Origin: Chrysemys picta bellii
Taxonomy: Eukaryota; Chordata; Testudines; Emydidae
Length of the DNA: 64,000 nt
Direction of reading: 5' to 3'
Assembly: GCF_011386835.1 (NCBI RefSeq)
Contig: NC_088797.1
Location: 38,687,583 to 38,751,582 of the forward strand
In this document: positions 44,120 through 56,717 of the stretch, in pieces
How positions within the stretch are numbered: position 1 is the first letter of the stretch
Layout: every line of letters begins with the position of its first letter
Notes under the pieces: model-generated
What the model was told of the DNA's origin: nothing
Database searches by the model: none
Seen by the model: only the letters and a program-made list of their open reading frames with translations
Made by a program: the position numbers and the translations under genes

Positions 44120-44375
44120 GGACTACATATGATTATTAGTAATATTACCATAGCACCAAGGAGCCCTAGTCCAGGACCGGAATCCCATTGTGCTAGGCAT
44201 TGTACAGACACAGAACAAAAACATGGTCCTTGCACCAAGATGCTTACAATCTAAGTAGTATGACTCCCTGCTTGCCAATATAAAATAAGGCGGTCACACT
44301 CTGGTCCTCAGATTGTAAACATTTCAAGAGAGTGGACTGTGCCTATATTTCCCGGTAAAGTGCCATGCACACCAG
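44120..44375 (+). mobile_element. MIR-like SINE followed by L2-like tail
   Basis: TAGCACCAAGGAGCCCTAG, CATTGTGCTAGGCATTGTAC and GCTTACAATCTAAG form a SINE 3' part. Then CAGATTGTAAACATTTCAAG and AAAGTGCCATGCACAC resemble an L2 tail. Confidence 0.6.
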
Positions 44376-46678
44376 ACCATCCACAGTCTTGGTGTAGAAC
44401 CCACCCTCAATTCTCCCCCATTCCTGTGAGGTGTCGAGTGCCCTCAACATGCTCTGAAATCAGCAGGAGTGGAAGGTACTTGGTATTTCACAGGATCAGG
44501 CCCCCAGTCATTCTTCTTTAGTCATTTTACTTCATTAGTTTCACAATTTTGGTTTCCTTCTAAGCACAGCTTTTGTTGTCAGAATGCACACTATTATTTT
44601 TAGATAATTCGTGAATTTCTCTTCCACACATTTCTAGCTGTCAGCTTTAAGTATTTTGTAATGATGTATTGTGATACGTGCTAACCAGCAGAGAATGGGA
44701 ACACTTTTCTTAATATTTAGGGAGTAAGCAGAGCTGGATTTAGGCAAAATCTGGTGGATGCGGATTTTAATAATTTCATAAATTTATGTCTATCCTTTCT
44801 TATTTTTACAGACATATTTGAAATGCTGTCCACTTTCCCAGTAATACTTATACAGATACAACTGCAAACATTTTCAGGTTTTGCCTGTTTTGTTATACTT
44901 CACTAGATTGTCCATTTTGACTACTTTGTTCAAAAAGAAAAAGAAAAAAGAAAAGCAACAATTTTCATTATTTGAATGTAATGATGGATCCATATAAATA
45001 ATTATGGAGATTTTAGGCTTTACTGACTAATCAGAACAAGCCCAGTTAAAGTTCAGGCCTAACATATTTTGATCAATGACTGCCACCTGCTGGTTAAGCT
45101 TTTATTGCAGACAAACTAACAGTTTGCAAAGATCAATGGATTTTATTTATGAAAAAATATTAGTTTACAACAATTACTGAAATGTCAAAGAACCAACAGA
45201 ATAACTCCAAATAACCGAAAGATTTAATACTGGTGATTTGTGTTATTTTAAACTGCAATACTGATCATCATACATATTCAAAATTGGAACAAACAAAAGA
45301 GGCATATTCTGAATTTGAGTCCTAATTGTTCTTCTATTTAATAATACTAGCTCCTGTATTTATAAATATTAGAATTCTGCTACTATGGACTTGAAATTAA
45401 AGAAAATCTAAATACATTGTTACATATACAAAATATTTAATTCAGGTATAAAAAAACCTACATTTGCAATAGTTTTTTGTTTTAAATTTAGTCCATTGAA
45501 AAGTAATATTTCATTATATTTGCATGGAGTCAAAATTCATAATACTGTACCCACAACAAATAAATGCAAAATATAATTTATTATAGGATAAAAAGTAGTA
45601 AATGATCAGTTACATAACACACACCAAATAACAGAGGCACCCATTACAACATATGCCAATTTAATCAGCTTTATATTCCTTGAATAGTAGCCAAGCATGA
45701 GATCACCTAGTTAATAATTACCTACTGTATCCACTTTTTCATATCTGCAGATATACGTAACCAATTCAACCACTCATTATTAAAAAAAGTATTTTCCAAT
45801 TATTTCAAATAAGTTTTAAAGTGGCTACAAAGTAACCTTTGCATTAAATCATGCACATTTATAAACTACTAACAGGAGGATATTAGAACTTACAAGAGTT
45901 GTTATAAATTTCCCTACTTTGTTTGTCAAGATGTCTAAGAGAAGAGGAAGGGCTAAATATGTTAATATTTTATTTCTGAGAGGTTTCCTCATATTTTATA
46001 TTAAAACCAAGTTTATACAAGAAAGGCCTGACAGTGCAACCAGTAACACAGCCTTTCATAAATTAAAATATGGGTGCAAGCTGATATATGCCAAAAGCAC
46101 CCCTCCCTCACTCTAAATTTGCAACTTAGCTACATTTGTGATATTGGGTGGGCAAAATTTGAGGTCCATGGATTTGTTAAAAAAGTCTTAACCACACAGG
46201 ACTGGGTGCACCGGAACATTGCTATTTAGTTCAGACAATTCCCATGCAGCCCAGGAACCAACTCAGAGCTTAAGCAAAACCACTTAATTTCCAAGTCTTA
46301 AAGAGCTAAATCCTCCTCATCACAGGTGAAAAGGAAAGGGGGGACAAATCTGTGGCTGCATCTTAACAACATCCCCCACATCTGTCCCTCCTCCCAGAGA
46401 GAGAGAGAGCGCGCGCTTCCACAGGAGACATCCTATGAATTGCTGGCATTCTTCATTGCTGAACCCTGGCTCCCATTCCTACCTTATCACACTAACTTCT
46501 GCTCCACTAACTCTTCTATGATGATTTGGGGAATTTTTATGTTCAATTTATTAATCCTGTTTGAGATTATGAAGTCTCTATATGTCTGAGCTCTTATGAT
46601 CATCTTTACTGTTCTTGCCTCATATTCATGTGTTAAGGAGATAGGGAGGGACACCTGAGAGTCTGACTCAGAGAGAGT
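44376..46678. other. Unannotated intronic stretch
   Basis: Strongly AT-rich, especially 44900-46100. No repeat edges or coding signals recognised. Confidence 0.5.
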
Positions 46679-46741
46679 CAAGGTAAGTGAGGTAATATTT
46701 ACTGGACCAACTTCAGTTGGTGAGAGAGTCAAGCTTATGAT
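46679..46741 (-). repeat. Foldback-family fragment, GAAAGCTTGTC type
   Basis: AAGGTAAGTGAGGTAATATT, GGACCAACTTCAGTTGGTGA and GTCAAGCTTATGA match one arm of 13631-13850. Confidence 0.65.
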
Positions 46742-46984
46742 CTTTCTAAATAGGACAGTCATTAAAGCCATGAACTCCTGAATAGATATTGCCTGAACAG
46801 AACAATGGGATGGCTGCATCCTAGTGAAAACAGTTTTCTCCAGGTTGTCTGGAGAGGACTAGGTTTTAAGTAGTGGAAAATCTCCAGAAGGGAACAAAGA
46901 GACAGAAGTTTTAGAACAGGGATTTAGAAAGACAAAGTATGAGAAGTTGAGGAGAGACTCATAAAAGAATGTACAAAGGGTCTC

Positions 46985-47641
46985 AAAGGGGCAAGTTTTC
47001 TGAACAAGAAGACACCTGTTGACTGTGTGACCAGCCAAAGCTATATAAAGCTTGGTGCAGGGGTCAGAAAGGAGACTACATCATTATAATAAGAGAGACC
47101 TCCATAATAAGAGATTCCTGACTTGGAGTAGTGATGTTACACAGAGAGGACCTGAAACCCTGGTCCAGTGAATGCCCAGAAGTGGTGAGGAAACTGAGGC
47201 AGTGAATGGCACAGAGGGTTTATTCTTTTGCCTTGATCTGAATCTCTCTAGTGCTGTCTAAAGTAAAGAGTGATTGTTTTAGAAACCCTTCTACAAAGTT
47301 TGGGCCTATTTACTTCAACTATCATGTGTCCCTCAAATGTTAAACTATAAACTGGAGTATCCACAAGTGTATTGCTCTGGGAAGAGGTATGCCTAAATTA
47401 GTGGGGGGCCTTAAGGGTGGGGGAGAGGGTTAGCATTGGTCCTGGGGACTCAAGGCAGCTGGGCTGCAGGGTATCACTTCCTGATTGGGTACACAAATAC
47501 AGTCTGTGCCCAGGAAGTGTGCCAGAGAGGCGGCAGCCTACCCAGTGATTAAGAGAAGCTTATAAGTACCGCCCAGCATGTGGGTCCAAACACAGCAGCC
47601 TGATGAGCATCCAGCAGGGGGAGTTTGACGAGGCTGTGACA
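46985..47641 (+). mobile_element. Possible old LTR remnant
   Basis: Has CTATATAAAGCTTGGTGCAG near 47041, a phrase AAAGTAAAGAGTGATTG near 47258 like the polyadenylation region of retroviral LTRs, and ends GAGGCTGTGACAC. Ends and target duplication not found; could be unrelated. Confidence 0.3.
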
Positions 47642-49051
47642 CCTTCTTTCCCACATGCTTATACCCTCTCTATGGTGTAGAAGAGCTGTGGGGGAGGAGT
47701 TACAGCAAATCCCAGCAACAGAAATGTATTATACTAAACAATGCATACATTACAAGAAATATAAGGGGGAGTTTGCCATGCTGAGCAGCTGTTCCCAACT
47801 CCGCCCATGGATAAGCTGAGCATCAGCATAGCACTTTTAGTGGGCACAGAGCCCTCTAAGCATGGATGGAAGAGGATGAATGTTTCTATACCAATGCAGA
47901 TCCTCCCATTCTGGCAATATTTCTACAGATTTACCACAACTCAACTGCACTCTGTACCATGCAGCAAAAGGAAGAAAATGGCTGTTAGGTGTTAATGGCA
48001 GTGGGTCTCCTGAGTATATTCCATTTATTCCCTAATGAGACTTTCAAGTTCTACCAGCAATCCAAGAGCACATTCAGCAACTAATACCACAGAATCAATA
48101 TTTCAAGTTGATACCGAGTGCTCATCACCCCATCTCAGAATGCAATTCACACACTCCCCTAGATTACCAACCTAGAGAGCAGGCAGCTCCTCTTCTTCAC
48201 TGTCCAGAGAATATGAAAGAAAAAAAAAAAAGAATGAAATAGCAGAACCTCACTAAACTGCACTCATAGCAAACTTCAAGGACCCAGTTCATCTCTCACT
48301 GACAGAAATATAAATCACCATTAATTCCATAGCAATCAGTGTAAAACGAGTGCAAGCGAGTGAGTAACTTGACTGTACAAACTGTGCAATATGAACTTTA
48401 CAATATTCCCAGACTGTTCGTAGAAATGAATAGGGAATTTTCTAGCATGCCAAGAGTAATTCCATCATGCACAAACACTATCATCAGACTATATATCTTG
48501 GTTTAGAAGCCACCCTTATTTAGTCAGAGACCCCCATTTAGCAGTATTTCCTTAAAACCAACTATTCCAAAGAAGGATTGGTGGGTAGGATAGCAAATGT
48601 ACCTATCTTTAAATATGGCTTTAGGGTTGAGCATGGTTTTACAGAACAGTGAGCCTCACTTCAGTAGCATGTAACATGGTTGCAATGATCATTCAAAATA
48701 AACACCTAGATCAATATGATGTGATATGGATAATAATGGACAGTTATGTGTCTCTGATTTTCTCTGAGCATATCAATAAAATGGGAAGGCCAAGAGCTTA
48801 GTAGAATTCAAAAAAGGATTCCTCATTTACATGCATAACGAGAACACCCACAGTTACATTAAATAGGATTGAAAACATTGGCTTTTTTGACAGGATATGA
48901 TCCCAGATGCTTTTGGGTATAAACCAACCTCTAAGTGATGGAGGCTAGGAAGAAACTTTCCCTATGACCTAGTTATTCCAGAATTGTCCATTAGAGGGTT
49001 TTTTGCACCTTCCACTAAAGCATCTGCAAATGCTTCCCCAAAGGCTCAAAT
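47642..49051. other. Unannotated intronic stretch
   Basis: Nothing recognised. Confidence 0.5.
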
Positions 49052-49059
49052 ATCATGAG

Positions 49060-49424
49060 CAAGGCTGCGATTCTGTCATGGAGGTCATGAAAGTCACGGA
49101 TTCCGTGACTTTCCAGGACCTCCGGGACTTCTGCAGCCGGCAGGTGCAACAGACCCCAGCGCCAGCCACACCAGCTGCCCCTCTGCCCCCACCAGCAGCA
49201 GTGGCAGTCCTGGGCCACCCCCCATCCCGAGCACTAGCCAGCGCCCCAGAGCCCCCCTCCAGAATAGCAGCTGCGCCCCCCGAGTCCTCCACAACACCCA
49301 CGATTTAGAAAGGGTATTTATAGTTCAAGTCATGGACAGGTCACGGAGCTGTGAATTTTTGTTTACTGCCCGTTATCTGTCCATGACTCTTACTAAAAAT
49401 ACCTGTGACTACATCTTAGCCTTA
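49060..49424. mobile_element. hAT-type MITE, exact 8-base target duplication
   Basis: Runs from CAAGGCTGCGATTCTGTCAT to ACATCTTAGCCTTA. ATCATGAG occurs at 49052-49059 and 49425-49432. Internal inverted phrases such as AAAGTCACGGATTCCGTGAC make hairpins. A 101-codon proline-rich frame over it is not a gene. Copies at 23271 and 59066. Confidence 0.85.
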
Positions 49425-49432
49425 ATCATGAG

Positions 49433-50106
49433 TCAGGCCCCAAAACCCATGATATTTTAAAAGTAATATATTTTGGATTCCTTTTATTTACTTTCTTGGT
49501 TTTGAGCCTTTATGATTCATATTTTCAAGTTTTGTTCTGCAAATATGAATCCTAGAAACAAATGAACAAAAAAGAAAAAAAAGCTGAGATTCTCATGTAA
49601 CCACATCCCTCCAGAAGTTAGGGCTTTATGAAAATATACCAAATATAGCCCAAATCAGAACAAAATTGCAAGAGATGGCAATGCTGGAACTGGTAATGAC
49701 CATTGTAAGAGAAAGGATACTGGATTATTTAGACCTCTAGTCCAATATGATATGGCAATGCACATTGTTCTCATTTAGTTATTATGTGAGCCAAAGTATA
49801 AAAATATTTAGATTTACTAGAAGATGGAATTCCCAAATAAAAATATGTGATATATATAGATATATATATAGCATCAAGACATATCCTCTGACTCTGGAGC
49901 AATCAATATTCCTTCCAAATCTTCCCCCAAACATCTTATTGATGGAGCCCTGCAGGGAAGAACATGACCCCAGTGGCCAAGAACATCATAGCACATTGCT
50001 GGTAAAGGCAGCTCACCTTGAGGGAATTTGAACTGCAGAAGAGAGGCTGGTATTGTAAACCTTGATAATGAATAAATTATTATTTCAGTGAAATAATATA
50101 CATTGA
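49433..50106. other. Unannotated intronic stretch
   Basis: AT-rich, with a TA-rich run at 49849-49872. Nothing else recognised. Confidence 0.5.
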
Positions 50107-50109
50107 TAA

Positions 50110-52630
50110 CACTGGTCTACAATTTTTGAGAAGTCGTCTGCTTCAGAGATAAAATGTGCTATTTATTATGTATTTTGATGTGCTGAATTCAAATATGACA
50201 ATTAAAGCAACTGATTGGCTACTGTTTCTAAGATATTTAAGTTTTTACATTTTATGTCTATGTATATTGTGTAGATAGTAGAGTTTTAATCATAAATTGT
50301 AAACCTAGGTCTTTTCATGTGTTTATGGTTGCTTTACATGATAATATTTCACCTGTCCTGTTTATGTAACACTTTAAAAATCAGCAAAAGGGTTATATAA
50401 ATAAAATTTATTATGAAACAAAAGGCAAAAAACTATTATGTACATAGTTTAGTCCTATTCAGTGTCTACTTGGTGCTTCTTGGCTTGTCTCTTGTATTCA
50501 TTAAATGGAGCATCTCTTGTCACCGTGCAGCAATAGTCTGCAAGCATTGATGGGCTCCATTGTTGCAATGCCCTGGTGAAATCGCTCGCCATGCTCGTCG
50601 CTCACTGCTCCGCAGTTCGGTGGAAAAAAATCTAGATGAGAGTGCAAAAAATGTATCTTTAGTGACATGTTGCAACCAAGGCTTTTGTATGCCTTGAAGA
50701 GGTTTTCCACCAACAACCTGTAGTTGTCTGCCTTGTTGTTTCCGAGAAAATTTATTGCCACTAACTGGAAGGCTTTCCATGCCGTCTTTTCCTTGCCATG
50801 CAGTGCATGGTCAAATGCATCATCTCGAAGAAGTTCACGAATCTGAGGACCAACAAAGACACCTTCCTTTATCTTAGCTTCACTTAACCTTGGAAATTTT
50901 CCATGGAGGTACTTGAAAGCTGCTTGTGTTTTGTCAATGGCCTTGACAAAGTTCTTCATCAGACCCAGCTTGATGTGTAAGGGTGGTAACAAAATCTTCC
51001 TTGATTCAACAAGTGGTGGATGCTGAACACTTTTCCTCTCAGGCTCCAATGACTGTCAGAGTGGCCAATCTTTCTTGATGTAATGGGAATCTCTTGCACG
51101 ACTATCCCATTCGCAGAGAAAACAGCAGTACTTTGTGTATCCAGTCTGCAGACCAAGCAAGGGAGCAACAACCTTCAAATTGCCACAAAGCTGCCACTGA
51201 TGTTGGTCATAGTTTATGCACCTCAAAAGTTGTTTCATGTTGTCATAGGTTTCCTTCATATGGACTGCATGACCAACTGGAATTGATGGCAAAACATTGC
51301 CATTATGCAGTAAAAGAGCTTTAAGACTCGTCTTCAATGAATCTATGAACAGTCTCCACTCATCTGGATCGTGAACGATGTTGAGGGCTGCCATCACACC
51401 ATCGATGTTGTTGCAGGCTACAAGATCACCTTCCACGAAGAAGAATGGGACAAGATCCTTTTGACGGTCACGGAACATGGAAACCCTAACTTCACCTGCC
51501 AGGAGATTCCACTGCTGTAGTCTGGAGCCCAACAGCTCTGCCTTACTCTTGGTTAGTTCCAAATCCCTGACAAGGTCATTCAGTTCACCTTGTGTTATGA
51601 GGTGTGGTTCAGAGGAGGAGGATGGGAGAAAATGTGGGTCCTGTGACATTGATGGTTCAGGACCAGAAGTTTCATCCTCTTCCTCGTCTGACTCAAGTGA
51701 GAATGATTCTGGTGCATCAGGAACCGGCAATCCTTCTCCGTGGGGTACTGGGCGTATAGCTGATGGAATGTTTGGATAATGCACAGTCCACTTTTTCTTC
51801 TTTGACACACCTTTCCCAACTGGAGGCACCATGCAGAAGTAACAATTGCTGGTATGATCTGTTGGCTCTCTCCAAATCATTGGCACTGCAAAAGGCATAG
51901 ATTTCCTTTTCCTGTTCAACCACTGGCGAAGATTTGTTGCACAAGTGTTGCAGCATATGTGTGGGGCCCACCTCTTATCCTGATCTCCAATTTTGCAGCC
52001 AAAATAAAGGTGATAGGCTTTCTTAACCAGAGTGGTTATACTGCGCTTTTGTGATGCAAAAGTCACTTCACCACAAACATAGCAGAAGTTATCTGCACTG
52101 TTCACACAAGTACGAGGCATCTCTGCTCACTTTGGCTAAACAGAAATGTGTCCCTTTGCAAAATCAAACACTGACAAATAAGAGAGCACGACACTGTATG
52201 ATTTCTAGAGCTGATATAGGGCAATTTGTTCAGCAGAGTGATGTAAGCTTCGTTATGATTGCATCATCCATGACTTCTAGGAATAACATGATGCAATTCA
52301 TATCATGTATGATGCAATACCAGCTTCAGATTGCATCATTCATTGTTTTGCCTAAAAAGCAAGTACTGTCCAAACCCAGTCATAGATTTATTCATAGATC
52401 CAGTCAAAGATGTATTTTAGTCATTTCTGGTTTAAATTGAGATCCCTTCCCTTTATAACTCACTTATCCTCCGCCATTCCCAAGTCAAGGGTCGTATATA
52501 CTGACCCAATAGCATATCTTGAAAATGAGAGCCAATCAACAATTTTAAGCATCATTTTCATTCTCAGTGACCCAAAATTAGTAAAGTTTGACTACATTTA
52601 TTTCAGAAGCATTTTGGCTGTAGAGCAGTG
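50110..52630 (-). mobile_element. DNA transposon with CACTG ends and RAG/CMC-like transposase
   Basis: 2,521 bases. Left end CACTGGTCTACAA, right end in inverse CACTGCTCTACAG (11 of 13), with a further shared segment (TGCTTCAGAGATAAA and TGCTTCTGAAATAAA). TAA stands on both sides (50107-50109, 52631-52633). CACT ends with 2-3-base duplications suit the CACTA/CMC group. The minus strand carries one transposase frame with a single internal TGA and a damaged C-terminus. The superfamily is inferred, not proved. Confidence 0.65.
50501..52120 (-). pseudogene. Transposase-like gene, one internal stop
   Basis: Two same-frame segments, 52120-51056 (354 codons) and 51049-50501 (182 codons), separated only by a TGA at 51056-51058. 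The N-terminus has paired cysteines (C13/C16, C42, H54, C56, C57, C60, C93/C96), likely zinc-binding; then an acidic linker (138-160). The core shows FIDSLKTSLKALLLHNGN (Asp 260), IPVGHAVHMKE, CGNLKVV, CFLCEWDSRA (333/336), then PPLHIKLGLMKNF, FLHSHLDFFPPNCGAVSDEHGERFHQ. The CxxC, H-x-x-H and late D-E-H-G-E layout recalls RNase H-like transposases of the RAG1/Transib/CMC kind. Similar proteins are widespread as unnamed products in invertebrates (memory). The C-terminus after ...IATME leaves frame by an indel. Confidence 0.65.
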
Positions 52631-52633
52631 TAA

Positions 52634-52979
52634 TAAAATCCATTAGAAACTTTCAGATTTAAAAAGGCTTCAGATACAAAAATAATATAAAACCAGACTA
52701 CTAGGGGCGATGTGTGTAAGTATCAACAAACCTGCTCTGGATATGCCCTTACTTCCAGAAGTTTAGGATCCATGGTTCCTATTTTGGCTCTCCAAACCCC
52801 ATCTGACCTATCTTTTCTCCCTCTGATGATTTTTGCTGTAAGAAGGGACATTTTAGCCTTTACATGGTCATATAGGTCTGTTTTATATTGGTGGATAATA
52901 AAAGGTGCCTACAAATGAAAGAAATCTACTTTTGAAAGAAGTTTATCATTAGGGTTTCATTTGCAAAGATAGCCTGCAG

Positions 52980-53033
<54 letters not shown>

Positions 53034-53214
53034 AATGTGTGTTTGAAAAAGTTTGTTACAGCAGCTGTCACTGAAGAGATTTCTGGAAGTAACAAAGATG
53101 TCAGATAGAAATGTCTCCAAAATCAGTCTCTTATTGTAATCTGATCCTGAGGGTCAGTCCTAAGACTTATTTTACACCATCCTTTTGAGACCTGCACATT
53201 TCATTTCAATTTGA
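52634..53214. other. Unannotated intronic stretch
   Basis: Holds the (CT)n run at 52982-53030. No other feature recognised. Confidence 0.5.
52982..53030. repeat. (CT)n microsatellite, 49 bases
   Basis: Pure CT dinucleotides, about 24 units, likely length-variable. Confidence 0.97.
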
Positions 53215-53505
53215 CTTATTTACAGATTTGTTAGTTTGCACTTCAGTACTTGTTTGAGGTGAATTGAAAAATACTATTTCTTTTATCATTTTTACAGTGC
53301 ATATATTTGTAATAAAAATAATAATATCAAATGAACACTGTGCACTTTGTATTCTGTGTTGTAATTGAAATCAATATTGAAAATGTAGAAAAACATCCAA
53401 AATATTTAATAATTCAATTGGTATTCTATTGTTATAAGTGCGATTAATCACGATTAATTTTTTGAGTTAATCATGTGAGTTAACTGTGATTAATTGACAG
53501 TCCTA
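53215..53505. mobile_element. Half copy of the foldback hAT family
   Basis: Matches the right half of 28611-29506 (TTGTGTTGTAATTGAAATCA, TCAATTGGTATTCTATTGTT) and ends TGATTAATTGACAGTCCTA. The left half is missing. Confidence 0.8.
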
Positions 53506-53625
53506 CTTTTTATGTCTTATCGTCGGATTCACTCCTTTCCCCACTCACCAACAAGTGACTGGAGAGTTTTAATGTTCCTCAGTCAAAATGCTTATACAGT
53601 CTTATATTTCATTATCAGATGTTAG

Positions 53626-53724
53626 ACACACAAGGTGGGTGAGGTAGTCTCTTTTATTGGACTAATTTGTGTTGCTGATAGAGACAAGCTTTCGAGCTTT
53701 CACAGAGTTCTTCTTCAGTGCTCT
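53626..53724 (-). repeat. Foldback-family unit, GAAAGCTTGTC type
   Basis: AAGGTGGGTGAGGTAGTCTC, TTTTATTGGACTAATTTG, GAGACAAGCTTTCGAGCTTT and GTTCTTCTTCAGTGCTC. Same unit as each arm of 13631-13850. Confidence 0.8.
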
Positions 53725-53725
53725 A

Positions 53726-55225
53726 TATAATGATACTATGAGGTATGACCTGAGCAGATCAAAAGTGACTACAGGGCTCTGGGAGTAAGGGTGAAGGAGC
53801 TGGGAGTGAAGGTTGTGGTCTTTTCGATCCTTCTGGTCAAGGGTAGAGTCCGGGCAGAGACAGATGCATCCTGAAGGTGAATGCCTGGCTGTGAGGAGGG
53901 TTCAACTTCCTTGATCATGGGATGTTATTCCAGGAAGAAGGACTGCTAAGCAGAGATGGGGGTCCACCTATCAAGGAAGGGGAAGAGTATATTTGGATAC
54001 AGACTGGCTAACTTAGTGATGAGGGCCTTTAAACTAGATATAACGAGGGCATGAGACAAAAGCCCACAGGTTGGTCAAAAACTCGGACACCTGGGAGAAG
54101 GGTCGGAATCTGGAGGGAGCATGGGCCATTAGCAGGATAACGGAGAGACAAGAGAGAACACGGGGGGGAAATCAAATCAGTATCTTAGATATCTGTATAC
54201 TAATGTGAGAAGTACGGAGAATAAGCAGGAAGAAATAGAAATGCTGGTTAATAAACACAACTATGACATAGCTGGTATCACAGAGACTTGGTGGGATAAT
54301 ATATAGGACTGGAATATTGGTACAGAAGGGTACAGCTTGCTCAGGAAGGACAGGCAGTATACACTTGGACTGAGGTTGAGATGGAAATAGGAGACAGACT
54401 TGTTGAAAGTCTCTGGGTAAGGATAAAAGGAATAAAAAACAAGGGTGATGTCATGGTAGGAATCTATCACAGACCACCTAACCAGGAAGAAGGGATGGGT
54501 GAGGTTTTTTTAGAATAAGTAACAAAATCATCCAATGCACAGGATTTGGTGATGATGGGGGAACTTTAACTACCCAGATATCCATTGGAAAACAACACAG
54601 AAGGGCAAAGATTATCCAACAAGTTGAAATGTATTGGAGACAATTTTTTATTTAAGAAGGTGGAGATAGTCACTAAGAGAGAGATTGTTCTAGATTTGAT
54701 TTTGACAAATAGAGAGGAACTGGTTGAGAACTTGAAAGTGGAAGGCAGCTTGAGTGAAAGTGATCGTGAAATGGTAGAGTTCATGATTCTAAGGAATGGT
54801 AGAAGGGAAAACAGCACAATAAAGATAATGGATTTCAAGAAGGCAGACTTTAGCAAACTCAGGGAATTGGTAGGTAAAATTTCTGAGAAACAAGTCTAAG
54901 GGGAAAAACGGTTCAAGAGAGTTGGCAGTTTTTCAAAGAGACATTATTAAGGGCATAAGAGAAAACTATCCCACTGCATAGGAAAGATAAGTATGGCAAG
55001 AGACCACTCTGGATTAACCAGGAGATCTTCAATGATCTGAAACTCAAAAGAGAGTCCTACAAGAACTGGAAACTAGGTCAAATTACTAAGGATGAACATA
55101 AACAAATAACACAATGATGTAGGGACAAAATCAGAAAGGCCAACACACAAAACAAGATTAAACTAACTAGAGATATAAAGGGTAACAAGAAAGCATTTCT
55201 ACAAATACATTAGAAGCAAGAGAAA
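53726..55225 (+). mobile_element. CR1 LINE: end of ORF1 and endonuclease of ORF2
   Basis: Up to about 54031 are remnants of ORF1's SGNH-esterase-like end (a LDHGMLFQEEGLLSRDGG-like segment near 53910-53965). ORF2's endonuclease follows: a YTNVRSTENKQEEIEMLVNK segment from about 54196, AGITETWWDN near 54270-54300, and [20 protein letters not shown] near 54685-54745 in a 104-codon open frame. Then a K-R-rich linker ([13 protein letters not shown] near 55050). The copy stops before the RT, so its 3' end is missing, which is unusual for a LINE copy and implies a later deletion or rearrangement. Confidence 0.85.
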
Positions 55226-56717
55226 GACCAAGAACAGGGTAGGCCCGTTACTCAATGAGAGGGGAAAAACAGTCACAGGCCATCGTTCTGAATTTTCTTT
55301 TCCTTTAGTGAACTGCGGCTTAAATCCCTCATCTAGAGGGAGAGTTTCATGGGACTCCATCCCAAGAAAGGTGATAGCTAAAGGCCGGAGAATTAACTGG
55401 GGTATTGGTAGGGTCCAAACCTTTAGGCCATCCTTGACTAGCACTGGATGGCCCTGACAAGCAGGGTTAAGTAGCCTCCAAGGACTGGTGCTACCCTAAA
55501 GTGGGGATTTATCATTCAAATTCCATAATATGCTCCTTTCTAAAGATAGGCATCAAACCCACCACCATGAACAGACGGAGGCTGATCTATAGAAAGGCTG
55601 AATCTGTCAGAGCAAGAACTGATGACAGTATTGCCAACTTCAAGCCTTATTAGTAGCCTGGGTAAGCATGCACTGTGCTGGCCTCCCTGCTACTAAAATG
55701 AAACAAGGAGTTCACTGGGTGTGGCCCCCCTCTATCTTCAACAGCTGTAGCACCAGGATTTATTATTTAGGTGATTAGACGTAAAAATGGTTAGTCAAGT
55801 AATTACATCTGTTTTGTTTAGCTTACAGCCTATACAATTTTGAACTTAAACTCACTTATCTGTGTCATTCAAGAATATTCTACAACAAATGGAAGTAATT
55901 AAACCCATTAACTGTCATGATAGGTGATGTACAAACATACAATCTCTGCCACAAAGAGTTTACAATCTAAGTATAACAAATTCTGCAAGTACTTCTGACT
56001 TTGTTGCCTTTGAACTAATTTAATCAGAATCTCTATTTGGGAAGAATTGTATTTTTAATAGATTATAATAGGATTTTAACAGAAAATTTAAAAAATCTTA
56101 CAACTGGATGGAATTTGTGATTGGAAAATTAAATGCACTACTATGTATCATTGGAGACTAAAAAAAACTTTGTAGATCTTATTTCCATGATATTATATAT
56201 ACAATTAAATCATGCTAATTCAATATTAGTTAATTAGGTCAGTGATAAAGTTTGGTTTGAGAATACATTAGGTAAATCTAATTTTTCACCTTCACAAATC
56301 TGCATTCTATTTGATGAATACCATTTGTCTCACTAACAAAATTAACTAATTTTATTACAATCTATACTATTCTTAAAACTAACATAATGTATGTCAGGAT
56401 TTGTTAACAAAATTAAAATTTCAACATATTAGCTTTGTAAAAACTATAGTGTAAAAAAATAATTCGAAATATTAACCATGAAAATGCAACATTTGCTTAT
56501 GAAGCAGAAACTCAACTAGAATAAGTTAAGGCTGAAATTCTCAATGCCTTTACGTGCAAAAAAAGACAGATTTCAGCAGAATAATTGTGATGCTGCTGCA
56601 ATAGTGGGTCAACAGTGCACAAAACTGCCACAGTACTCTACTCTGCGGAAACCAGGTGAGGGAATACGGATTAGAGGTCCAAGACTGAATTTGGTGAGGC
56701 CATACATTTATTGATCC
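55226..56717. other. Unannotated intronic stretch
   Basis: 55260-55650 is moderately GC-rich and looks like an unrecognised repeat or old retrosequence; a MIR-like phrase (GATGTACAAACATACAATCTC ... TTTACAATCTAAG) is at 55925-55975; the rest is AT-rich. Confidence 0.5.

Noticed and set aside
49003..49308. 101-codon proline/alanine-rich frame
   Set aside because: Inside a MITE with an exact 8-base duplication; the opposite strand is just as open.
50501..52120. Host gene of unknown function
   Set aside because: Single-exon frame between CACTG inverted ends and TAA duplications, with a stop and a frameshift; a transposon gene fits better than a host gene.
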